Positions 1 to 5,093 of a stretch of 5,978 bases of DNA are shown here, piece after piece. The position numbers and the translations under genes were made by a program. Under the pieces are notes generated by a model. That model saw only the letters and a program-made list of their open reading frames with translations. It was not told the DNA's origin and searched no databases. Location: the NCBI GenBank assembly GCA_026125865.1, contig JAHCKI010000161.1:1-5978 (forward strand), given 5' to 3'. The DNA comes from Rhodospirillales bacterium (GTDB lineage: Bacteria > Pseudomonadota > Alphaproteobacteria > Rhodospirillales > Defluviicoccaceae). Every line of letters starts with the position of its first letter. Positions within the stretch are counted from its first letter, which is position 1.

Positions 1-801
1 CGCGATTGCCGGCGCTTGCTGCGGCTTGCGCAGTCCGAAACCGCGAGGCTTGGGCGCTTGCTGAAAGATCCCCGTACCCCGTGTGACGCGGGGCATGGAT
101 TCGTTCAAGCGCGACGACAGATACCCCCACATCTCGCGAATTTCCATTGCAGAGCGGGATTCAGGGTCGGTTTCCATGACCGTTTCACCGTGTATCATGC
201 TTGTTGCGAAATCGATGCGGTGATGGAGGGTAACAGGCGCAACCGTCCCGTGCTGCGACAAAGCCACCGCCGTTTCACCCGTGATCCGAGCCCGGCGGTT
301 GGCGGCGTTGATGGCGAACACCAGCTGCTTGCGCTGCGCTTCGATGATGTCCAGCGTCGCGCCGACGGCGCGCAGGTCATGGGGCGATGGGCGCGTGGGG
401 ACAACCACCAGATCCGCGTAGGCGACAATGCGGCTGATCATGTCGGTGACGGCCGGCGGCGTATCGACAAAGACATAGCGAACGCCAGCCCGATCCAGTT
501 GGCGGATATCCTCATGCAGGTACTTGCCGGAAACGCGGAGGAACAGCGGCGTGTCCGACGACCGTGCATTCCACCACTGAGCCAGGCTGCCTTGCGGGTC
601 GGTGTCGATGATTGCCACAGGCCCGTCGCCCGACAACTCCGCTTGCACAGCCAATTGGCCGCACAGGGTTGTCTTACCGGAGCCCCCTTTCTGAGAACTG
701 AAGACAATAACGCGGATTTGCCGTTGGCTCGCCGGTGACAACGGCTCGTTTTCGGGTGAGTCGGAAGTGGCCTTTTGAGCCGGTTCATTAAAGTGCAACA
801 T
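1..801 (-). CDS. ParA/MinD-family ATPase, C-terminus cut by the window edge
   Basis: This is a ParA-type (SIMIBI class) ATPase of the kind that positions plasmids, chromosomes or protein complexes on the nucoid or at a pole. Reading the reverse strand from ATG at 801 gives 267 codons with no stop, and the frame is still open at base 1. After a polar, probably disordered leader (residues 1-28), the deviant Walker A KGGSGKTT lies at 38-45, with signature Lys38 and Lys43. Walker A' is DTDPQG (66-71) and Walker B is YVFVDTPP with Asp113. PSPHDLRAV (138-146) is typical of plasmid-type ParA proteins. From about residue 235 the chain becomes basic and Pro/Gln-rich. A GGAG sits 6 bases before the ATG, which fixes the start. 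It lies 100 bases downstream of the TadD-like lipoprotein in the same direction. No receiver domain precedes the ATPase, so it is not a standard CpaE/TadZ, and no parB is visible. The family is secure; the cargo is unknown. Confidence 0.9.
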   Translation of the reverse strand, partial: MLHFNEPAQKATSDSPENEPLSPASQRQIRVIVFSSQKGGSGKTTLCGQLAVQAELSGDGPVAIIDTDPQGSLAQWWNARSSDTPLFLRVSGKYLHEDIRQLDRAGVRYVFVDTPPAVTDMISRIVAYADLVVVPTRPSPHDLRAVGATLDIIEAQRKQLVFAINAANRRARITGETAVALSQHGTVAPVTLHHRIDFATSMIHGETVMETDPESRSAMEIREMWGYLSSRLNESMPRVTRGTGIFQQAPKPRGFGLRKPQQAPAIA

Positions 802-901
802 GTCGGACTCCAGATCTATGTCTATAGTTCCTCTTTCCGAATTCAGTTGTCGGCGGTTTTTATTTTTTGCCGGTCATACAACAACTCTTGCCATTGCTGA
901 T
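802..901. other. Intergenic spacer between the TadD-like and ParA genes, with a bulged inverted repeat
   Basis: This 100-base spacer is relatively AT-rich. It holds an interrupted inverted repeat: AGTTGT plus CGGC (845-854), a T-rich loop (855-868), GCCG (869-872), an 8-base bulge, then ACAACT (881-886). On the minus strand no U-tract follows it, so it is not a convincing intrinsic terminator. The sequence CTATAGACATAG on the minus strand (819-830) contains a weak -10-like TATAGA, but no -35 partner stands out. The two genes may be co-transcribed or ParA may have its own promoter; the sequence does not decide. Confidence 0.4.
808..813 (-). promoter_or_regulatory. Shine-Dalgarno of the ParA gene
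   Basis: Reading the minus strand, CTGGAG ends 6 bases before the ATG at 801. It is the only good ribosome-binding match near the N-terminus, and it supports a start upstream of the Walker A motif with a 28-residue leader. Confidence 0.6.
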
Positions 902-2821
902 TTATGGAAAGTATTGGTGAAAGGTTGAAACACCGCCGGCGCGAATGGCGAGGACTTCCACACCGGGCTTGGGTGTTCGATTTCGAGGATCGAACGGGCC
1001 GCGGTGGCCATCATCGCCTGCGGCTCCGCTGACGGTTTCATTCGCGGCGGCGGGCGCAAGGGGGGCGGCATCCACGAAGGCCAGCGGTTTCGAATCGGCG
1101 GGCAGGACAACGGCGTGGTCGGGTGTCACCGAAACCGGACTATCGTCGGTCGCCGATGGCTGCTGGTGGGAGTTCATCGGCGGTTCGATCGTCTTGCTTG
1201 CGGGGTCGCCCAGAGCTAGATCCGTCTCGGGCAAAGCCTGCGGCGACGGGTCCTCGACTGCTGTATCCGGTTCGTTGTCCCTGGCATCCGCTGGGGTGGA
1301 CGCGGCGGATTCCGCCTGCGACACATCAAGTACAGGGTCGGTGTCAACGTCCGCGTGTTCTTCGACAACCTGTGGCGCGGGCGATGGCGTGTCCGCCGAA
1401 GAGAGCACAATCGAGGTTTCGGACGGAGACGGCTGAACGGCGGCAACAACGATCAGAGGGGCCGGTTGCCAGTCTTCGGGCAACACCAGCGAAAACGGTG
1501 CATCTCCAATCATTTCGAAAGACAATGCAAAATCGGTGGGGGTCGGCGCGTCCTTTGTCTCTACGGAAGCCGTCTCCTTGGTTCGCATCTGGGGGGACAC
1601 CACCGAGAGATCGACCTCAAATTGGTCCGCCGATGTCGGCGTGGCAATCGCCAAGCCGCGCACCGCGGGCCTGACCGCCCGAACCGGTTCTGCGAATGCC
1701 AGCGGCCCCGGGTAGAGATCCGCATCCGAATTCAGCCGTTTCATGGGATCACTCATCGGCGCGCTGGAAACCTGCGTTGGCTGCGCCTGCTCGGGCAAAG
1801 TACACTCGACTGCCGGTTCGTCCTTAATCCAGTTGTCCACGTCCCCCATGGACCCCTCGTCAATGACCGCAACGACGGGCTCTATGGTGTCATCGGGGGT
1901 GTCATCGGGGACCGGGATGTCACCGGTGGAACTCACCAACACCGGCTCTTGTTCGGATTCCGACAGGGGTGTCCCGGAATCCAGATTGGCGTGGAACACG
2001 GCCTCGGCCAGCGCCGGCCCGCTCAGCCCCTGCAACGCCTGATAGAAGGCTAGATTGTTTCGGGCATCTTCCGGCGACAAGTCGACGGCGGCGATGGCGG
2101 CTGCTTCGCTCTGATGGCCGGCGAGCGCATGGACCAGCGCCAGGTTCTGGCGCACCCTCGGTCCGTCTTCCGGAACATCCGCGATCGACTGCAGCATCGT
2201 GATGGCTTTGTCGAACTCGCGGGTCAGAGCAAGCGACAGCGACAAATTGTTCTTGAGCCCCGAGCTCTGGGGCCAATTGGCGAGTGCTTGCCGGTAGACT
2301 TGGCGGGCCTCGTCATGCCGGCCAAGCAGATCCAAGGAAACGCCGAGGCCATTGTGGTACGCCGCGTCGGTGGGGTCGAGCTGGATGGCAACGCGAAACT
2401 GGTTTTCGGCTTCCGTGGGTGCGTTCAATGTCAGGAGGGCCGCACCCAAACCGTGCCGCGCCGTGGCGTTGTCCGGAGCGGCGGCGACGGCCATCCGGAA
2501 ATGGCGGGCCGCTCCTTCGGCGTCGCCCAAGACGACGGCGATTCTGCCAAGCGCGAGCAGCGGCTCGACGCGGTCAGGTGCAACGCCATGGGCGGTCTGA
2601 TAGAGGCCGCCGGCTGAGACATGATCGCCTTCGGCGCTGGCCGCGTCGGCGATCCGCATCAACCGCTCGTACCGGTTCGAGGGATCCGCAGTCACCTGAC
2701 CGTCCTCGAACGGATTCTGACCGGCGCATCCACCCAGCAACATCACCAGCAGCAGCAGCAGAACCACCGCCTGTATCCAGTACAACCGTGGTGTCGCTTC
2801 GGGGATCGCCGTTGCCGTCAT
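902..2821 (-). CDS. TadD-like TPR lipoprotein with a long acidic C-terminal tail
   Basis: The predicted product is a 639-residue outer-membrane lipoprotein resembling TadD, the pilotin-like TPR lipoprotein of Flp/Tad pilus secretion systems. A hydrophobic Leu-rich signal segment (about residues 15-29) ends in the lipobox LLGGC with Cys32. Ala follows the Cys, so there is no Asp inner-membrane retention signal. TPR units follow from about 50 to 245, with the familiar pattern of paired helices ending in 'A-x-x-x-x-P' (for example around 82, 116, 150 and 184). A stretch at 221-263 (PRVRQNLALVHAL, then ARNNLAFYQAL) matches the region that ends TadD-type proteins. From about 281 to 639 the protein is a Pro/Ala/Ser/Thr/Asp/Glu-rich, probably disordered tail, which makes it about twice the usual TadD length. 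The start at 2821 is chosen over one 35 codons upstream because it has AAGGA at 8-base spacing and puts the signal peptide near the N-terminus. No other tad genes are in view, so TadD function is an inference from family resemblance. Confidence 0.87.
   Translation of the reverse strand: MTATAIPEATPRLYWIQAVVLLLLLVMLLGGCAGQNPFEDGQVTADPSNRYERLMRIADAASAEGDHVSAGGLYQTAHGVAPDRVEPLLALGRIAVVLGDAEGAARHFRMAVAAAPDNATARHGLGAALLTLNAPTEAENQFRVAIQLDPTDAAYHNGLGVSLDLLGRHDEARQVYRQALANWPQSSGLKNNLSLSLALTREFDKAITMLQSIADVPEDGPRVRQNLALVHALAGHQSEAAAIAAVDLSPEDARNNLAFYQALQGLSGPALAEAVFHANLDSGTPLSESEQEPVLVSSTGDIPVPDDTPDDTIEPVVAVIDEGSMGDVDNWIKDEPAVECTLPEQAQPTQVSSAPMSDPMKRLNSDADLYPGPLAFAEPVRAVRPAVRGLAIATPTSADQFEVDLSVVSPQMRTKETASVETKDAPTPTDFALSFEMIGDAPFSLVLPEDWQPAPLIVVAAVQPSPSETSIVLSSADTPSPAPQVVEEHADVDTDPVLDVSQAESAASTPADARDNEPDTAVEDPSPQALPETDLALGDPASKTIEPPMNSHQQPSATDDSPVSVTPDHAVVLPADSKPLAFVDAAPLAPAAANETVSGAAGDDGHRGPFDPRNRTPKPGVEVLAIRAGGVSTFHQYFP
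1886..1909. repeat. 12-bp perfect tandem duplication inside the TPR lipoprotein gene
   Basis: GGTGTCATCGGG occurs twice back to back (1886-1897 and 1898-1909). On the coding strand it encodes PDDT-PDDT (residues 305-312) at the start of the disordered tail. Because 12 is a multiple of 3, the reading frame is kept. The arrangement is typical of replication slippage. Confidence 0.9.
2747..2761. repeat. CAG x5 (CTG x5 on the coding strand) in the signal peptide
   Basis: Five uninterrupted CAG triplets read as CTG on the coding strand and encode five of the leucines (residues 21-25) in the hydrophobic core of the lipoprotein signal sequence. It is a short trinucleotide run that could vary in length without breaking the frame. 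Confidence 0.85.
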
Positions 2822-2829
2822 GGTGAACG

Positions 2830-2836
2830 TCCTTAA
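2830..2836 (-). promoter_or_regulatory. Shine-Dalgarno that fixes the start of the TPR lipoprotein
   Basis: On the minus strand TTAAGGA ends 8 bases before ATG at 2821. The alternative in-frame start at 2926 would add 35 residues ahead of the signal peptide and would push the lipobox Cys to position 67, too far for a type II signal peptide. Confidence 0.7.
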
Positions 2837-2840
2837 TAAT

Positions 2841-2863
2841 TCAAATATCGAAGTCGAATATCG
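2841..2863. repeat. Pair of 10-bp direct repeats just upstream of the TPR lipoprotein gene
   Basis: TCAAATATCG (2841-2850) and TCGAATATCG (2854-2863) match at 9 of 10 positions with a 13-base period. They begin 20 bases upstream of the start codon at 2821, directly behind its ribosome-binding site. The placement fits an operator or a 5' leader element, but the bound factor is unknown and a role is inferred only from position. Confidence 0.55.
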
Positions 2864-2890
2864 GGCCGCGCCGCCAACATTTGCCGGCGC

Positions 2891-2914
2891 CAAAATATGT
2901 ATGAACAAAATATG
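2891..2914. repeat. Pair of 9-bp perfect direct repeats upstream of the TPR lipoprotein gene
   Basis: CAAAATATG occurs at 2891-2899 and 2906-2914 with a 15-base period. The pair lies 70-93 bases upstream of the lipoprotein start codon, a usual place for activator or repressor sites. No regulator can be named. Confidence 0.55.
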
Positions 2915-2921
2915 CCTGTGA

Positions 2922-2941
2922 CCCAAACATTCGCATTTGGG
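2922..2941. repeat. Short inverted repeat CCCAAA-N8-TTTGGG
   Basis: CCCAAA (2922-2927) and TTTGGG (2936-2941) are perfect 6-bp inverted arms around an 8-base centre, about 100 bases upstream of the lipoprotein start. A half-site spacing of this kind could be a dimeric regulator site. A 6-bp arm can also occur by chance. Confidence 0.35.
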
Positions 2942-3310
2942 GGTGTTAGCACATATGGCCTTGATGCCCCTAAATCTATTTTTCTAAATAAGTATGTATC
3001 GATATTTATTGGATAGATTGTCAGAATCCATGAATATTTATCCAGGTTTTTACTTTAATTTTTGCTGCAATTACGCACAGATTTGAGGCGCGGTTTGCAT
3101 TGACTCCAGCGGCTCAAAAATCGAGGCTTTCCGCCGCCTTACCTCCAATGGGGACCATAATTGGGCCCACTTCAACAACGATAGAACCCATTTGTGGTTC
3201 GCCAGACCTCATGTCCGGCGATCGAAAAAGAACAAGCTTTGCTCTACTTATGATGGTTGCCGTCGGACAACCCACTTGTTTCCGCCGGTGCCCGAAGCCA
3301 TAACCGCACA

Positions 3311-4318
3311 ATGGGCAACGCTGGAGTTACACGGGTCGGAATTGTCGGTGCCGGGGCTTGGGGTACAGCGCTCGGCATGGTCGCGCGCCGTGCCGGCCGT
3401 TCGGTCATTCAGTGGGCCCGCGAACCGGACGTGGTTGAGGGCATCAACGAACGCCACTTGAATGGCAAGTTCCTGCCCGGCGTCATCCTGGACCCGGAAA
3501 TCCGGGCGACGTCGGACCTTGGCGAAGCGACCCATGCCGACGCGGTGCTTCTCGCGGCGCCGGCCCAGAACCTGCGCACCATCGCCCAAGCGGCCTCGCA
3601 TACCTGGCGGCCGGGCGTCGCCGCCATCATCTGCGCCAAGGGTATCGAGGACGGCAGCGGCGCCTTGATGAGCGAGATCGTCGCCGAAACACTCCCCGCC
3701 GCGCCGGTGGCCGTGCTGTCGGGTCCGAGCTTCGCGGCCGAGGTGGCGCGGAATCTGCCCACGGCCCTGACCCTGGCCAGTGACGACCCGGCCTTGCGGG
3801 CAGCCATTCCGCAAGCGCTCGGCACGCCCCATTTCCGCATCTATTCGACCGACGATGTGATCGGCGTCGAGATCGGCGGCGCCGTCAAGAACGTGATGGC
3901 GATCGCTTGCGGTATCGTTCAGGGCCGCGGTCTCGGCGACAATGCCCGCGCCGCGCTGATTACCCGCGGCCTCGCGGAGATGACACGGCTGGCCGCAACC
4001 CTGGGCGCGAAGCCGGCGACGTTGATGGGGTTGTCCGGCCTCGGCGATCTGACCTTGACCTGCTCCGCCCTCCAATCCCGCAACTTCTCCCTTGGCGTGG
4101 CGCTGGGTGAGGGGCAGGCGCTGGCCCATATTCTCGCCGCGCGGACGGGGGTTACCGAAGGCGTCGCATCCGCCGCATCGGTCAGCGCGCTGGCGCGCCG
4201 CACCGGCACGGAAATGCCCATATGTTTCGCGGTCGACGCCGTGCTCCATGCCGGCGCCGACATCGATGCGGCCATCGCCGGCCTGCTCGCTCGCCCCATC
4301 AAGGCGGAGGCGTTATGA
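3311..4318 (+). CDS. gpsA: Glycerol-3-phosphate dehydrogenase [NAD(P)+]
   Basis: GpsA reduces dihydroxyacetone phosphate to sn-glycerol 3-phosphate with NAD(P)H in the cytoplasm, supplying the backbone for phospholipids. The product is 335 residues, the normal family length. The Rossmann nucleotide-binding motif GAGAWG is at 13-18, and AKGIEDG (109-115) and LSGPSFAAEV (136-145) follow. The catalytic lysine is Lys193 within EIGGAVKNVMAI. The C-terminal substrate domain shows GDNARAALITRG (209-220), LSGLGDLTLTC (241-251), SRNFSLG and VTEG. Nothing essential is missing. ATG at 3311 puts the Rossmann strand near the N-terminus as is usual, but it has no clear Shine-Dalgarno; a TTG at 3257 is a weaker in-frame alternative that would add 18 unconserved residues. 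It leads a plus-strand cluster with the YciI-like, EVE and Rieske genes. Confidence 0.97.
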   Translation: MGNAGVTRVGIVGAGAWGTALGMVARRAGRSVIQWAREPDVVEGINERHLNGKFLPGVILDPEIRATSDLGEATHADAVLLAAPAQNLRTIAQAASHTWRPGVAAIICAKGIEDGSGALMSEIVAETLPAAPVAVLSGPSFAAEVARNLPTALTLASDDPALRAAIPQALGTPHFRIYSTDDVIGVEIGGAVKNVMAIACGIVQGRGLGDNARAALITRGLAEMTRLAATLGAKPATLMGLSGLGDLTLTCSALQSRNFSLGVALGEGQALAHILAARTGVTEGVASAASVSALARRTGTEMPICFAVDAVLHAGADIDAAIAGLLARPIKAEAL

Positions 4319-4340
4319 TGATCGGACAAGACCATAAAAA

Positions 4341-4347
4341 AGGGAGA
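4341..4347 (+). promoter_or_regulatory. Shine-Dalgarno of the YciI-like gene
   Basis: AGGGAGA lies 8 bases before ATG at 4356, inside the 37-base gap after gpsA. It supports translation of the small gene from the same message. Confidence 0.65.
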
Positions 4348-4355
4348 TCGAACCC

Positions 4356-4640
4356 ATGTATTTCATGATCGCGTGTTGGGACAAACCGGGCCGCGAAGCG
4401 CTGCGCGCGCAAACACGGGCGGCGCACTTGGACTATCTTGGCCGCTTCGAGGGCGAGGTTTTGGGGATCGGCCCCATCCAGTCCGATGACGGTGAAAAGG
4501 CGCTCGGCAGCCTGTTGATCATGGATTTCGCGGATCGGGACGCCGCCGAGGCCTTCGCCGCCGGCGATCCTTATGCCAAGGCCGGCCTGTTCGAAAGCGT
4601 CGTCATCCGCCGCTGGAAAAAGGTCTTGCCCGCCGACTAG
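4356..4640 (+). CDS. YciI-like (YCII domain) protein
   Basis: This is a 94-residue protein of the YCII family, a dimeric ferredoxin-like fold related to muconolactone isomerase and Dyp-type folds. The biochemical role of most members, including this one, is unknown. The N-terminal strand MYFMIACWDKPG leads to the conserved helix R-x-x-H-L-x-Y-L with His24, the residue usually proposed as catalytic together with an Asp. Next come a loop GIGPIQSDDG (37-46), the strand GSLLIMDF (51-58), the helix DRDAAEAFAAGDPYAKAGLF (60-79), and a final strand ending in RRW. The length is normal. It starts 37 bases after gpsA with its own good ribosome-binding site and is followed after 39 bases by the EVE gene. 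The order gpsA, YCII, EVE recurs in alphaproteobacteria as I remember it, which suggests a conserved but undefined link. Confidence 0.93.
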   Translation: MYFMIACWDKPGREALRAQTRAAHLDYLGRFEGEVLGIGPIQSDDGEKALGSLLIMDFADRDAAEAFAAGDPYAKAGLFESVVIRRWKKVLPAD

Positions 4641-4679
4641 CCGACTAAGGGTCTGTTCCAAGGGGAGTACGAGGCCGCC

Positions 4680-5093
4680 ATGGCATACTGGTTGGTGAAA
4701 TCCGAACCCAACGCCTGGTCGTGGGATCAGCATGTGGCGGCTGGTGTCAGCCCATGGGATGGCGTGCGCAATCACCAGGCCAACAACAACATGAAGGCGA
4801 TGAAGATCGGCGATCGGGCGCTGTTCTATCATTCCGGGGGAACCCGAGAAATCGTCGGTACGCTGGCGGTGACGCGCGAGTGGTATTTGGACCCGAGTGA
4901 TGCATCCGGCCGCTTCGGCATGGTCGATTTCAAGGCGCTTGCTCCCCTGCCCCGGCCGGTGACGTTGGCCGCCATCAAGGCCGACGGGCGCCTCGCCCAT
5001 ATCGCCCTGGTCCGCCACACGCGGCTTTCGGTGATGCCCATCGACGATGACGCCTGGGCCATCCTGTGCGAGATGGGCGGCATATCGGCGTGA
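4680..5093 (+). CDS. EVE-domain (PUA-like) protein
   Basis: This 137-residue single-domain protein belongs to the EVE family, PUA-like folds related to ASCH, YTH and eukaryotic THYN1. Family members are thought to recognise modified bases in DNA or RNA; the ligand of this one is not known. Visible signature parts are the opening strand YWLVKSEP (3-10), WSWD (13-16), WDGVRNHQANNNMKAMKIGD (26-45), LFYHSGG (48-54), IVGTLAV (58-64), the DPSD...MVDFKAL segment (71-87) and LVRHTRLSVMP (110-120). The length is typical for bacterial stand-alone EVE proteins. GAGG lies 5 bases before the ATG, with a further AAGGGGAG upstream. Its stop codon overlaps the probable GTG start of the next gene (GTGA), so the two are probably translationally coupled. 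Confidence 0.95.
   Translation: MAYWLVKSEPNAWSWDQHVAAGVSPWDGVRNHQANNNMKAMKIGDRALFYHSGGTREIVGTLAVTREWYLDPSDASGRFGMVDFKALAPLPRPVTLAAIKADGRLAHIALVRHTRLSVMPIDDDAWAILCEMGGISA

Larger units (their letters stand above)
2822..3310. other. AT-rich divergent intergenic region between the TPR gene and gpsA
   Basis: No supported gene lies in these 489 bases. The part from about 2880 to 3070 is clearly AT-rich against GC-rich neighbours; by hand count 3001-3060 has 15 G/C of 60. Near the TPR gene are the direct-repeat pairs and the small inverted repeat listed separately. In the AT-rich core ATATTTAT occurs at 3002-3009 and 3034-3041, and a 5+5-bp imperfect inverted repeat spans 3002-3037. The promoters of both divergent genes must lie here or in 3070-3310, but no strong -35/-10 pair could be found by eye. 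From 3114 to 3311 the minus strand stays open for 65 codons without a recognisable product or ribosome-binding site. Confidence 0.6.

Noticed and set aside
16..738. Plus-strand open frame of 240 codons
   Set aside because: It lies antisense to the ParA gene, has no recognisable motif, and is an expected by-product of GC-rich coding DNA.
195..788. Two minus-strand open frames of 77 and 116 codons (195-428, 438-788)
   Set aside because: They are in a different frame from the ParA gene. The frame starting at ATG 801 is open throughout and carries Walker A, A' and B motifs; these two have none.
1..801. Identification of the ATPase as CpaE/TadZ or MipZ
   Set aside because: There is no receiver-like N-terminal domain as in CpaE. 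Walker A is KGGSGKTT with plasmid-ParA style PSPHDLRAV downstream, unlike the GAGKST and longer insert of MipZ.
845..886. Intrinsic terminator between the TPR and ParA genes
   Set aside because: The inverted repeat is broken by an 8-base bulge, has only a 4-bp inner stem, and no T-tract follows on the minus strand.
945..2836. Several plus-strand open frames opposite the TPR lipoprotein gene
   Set aside because: All are antisense to a gene with clear lipobox and TPR periodicity, and they read as low-complexity Arg/Pro/Gly text without motifs.
2822..2926. Upstream in-frame start of the TPR lipoprotein at 2926
   Set aside because: It would place the signal peptide 35 residues inside the protein; ATG 2821 has a good Shine-Dalgarno sequence at 8 bases.
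2880..2940. Sigma-70 promoter for the TPR gene on the minus strand
   Set aside because: Tried TTGGGT with CATACA and TTGTTC with several -10 words; none reached a reasonable match at 16-18 spacing.
3100..3128. TTGACT (3100-3105) as -35 of a gpsA promoter
   Set aside because: No -10-like word lies at 16-18 bases; the sequence there is GAGGCT.
3248..4249. Minus-strand open frame of 333 codons opposite gpsA
   Set aside because: gpsA has complete family motifs at full length. The antisense frame is Arg/Gly/His-rich with no family features.
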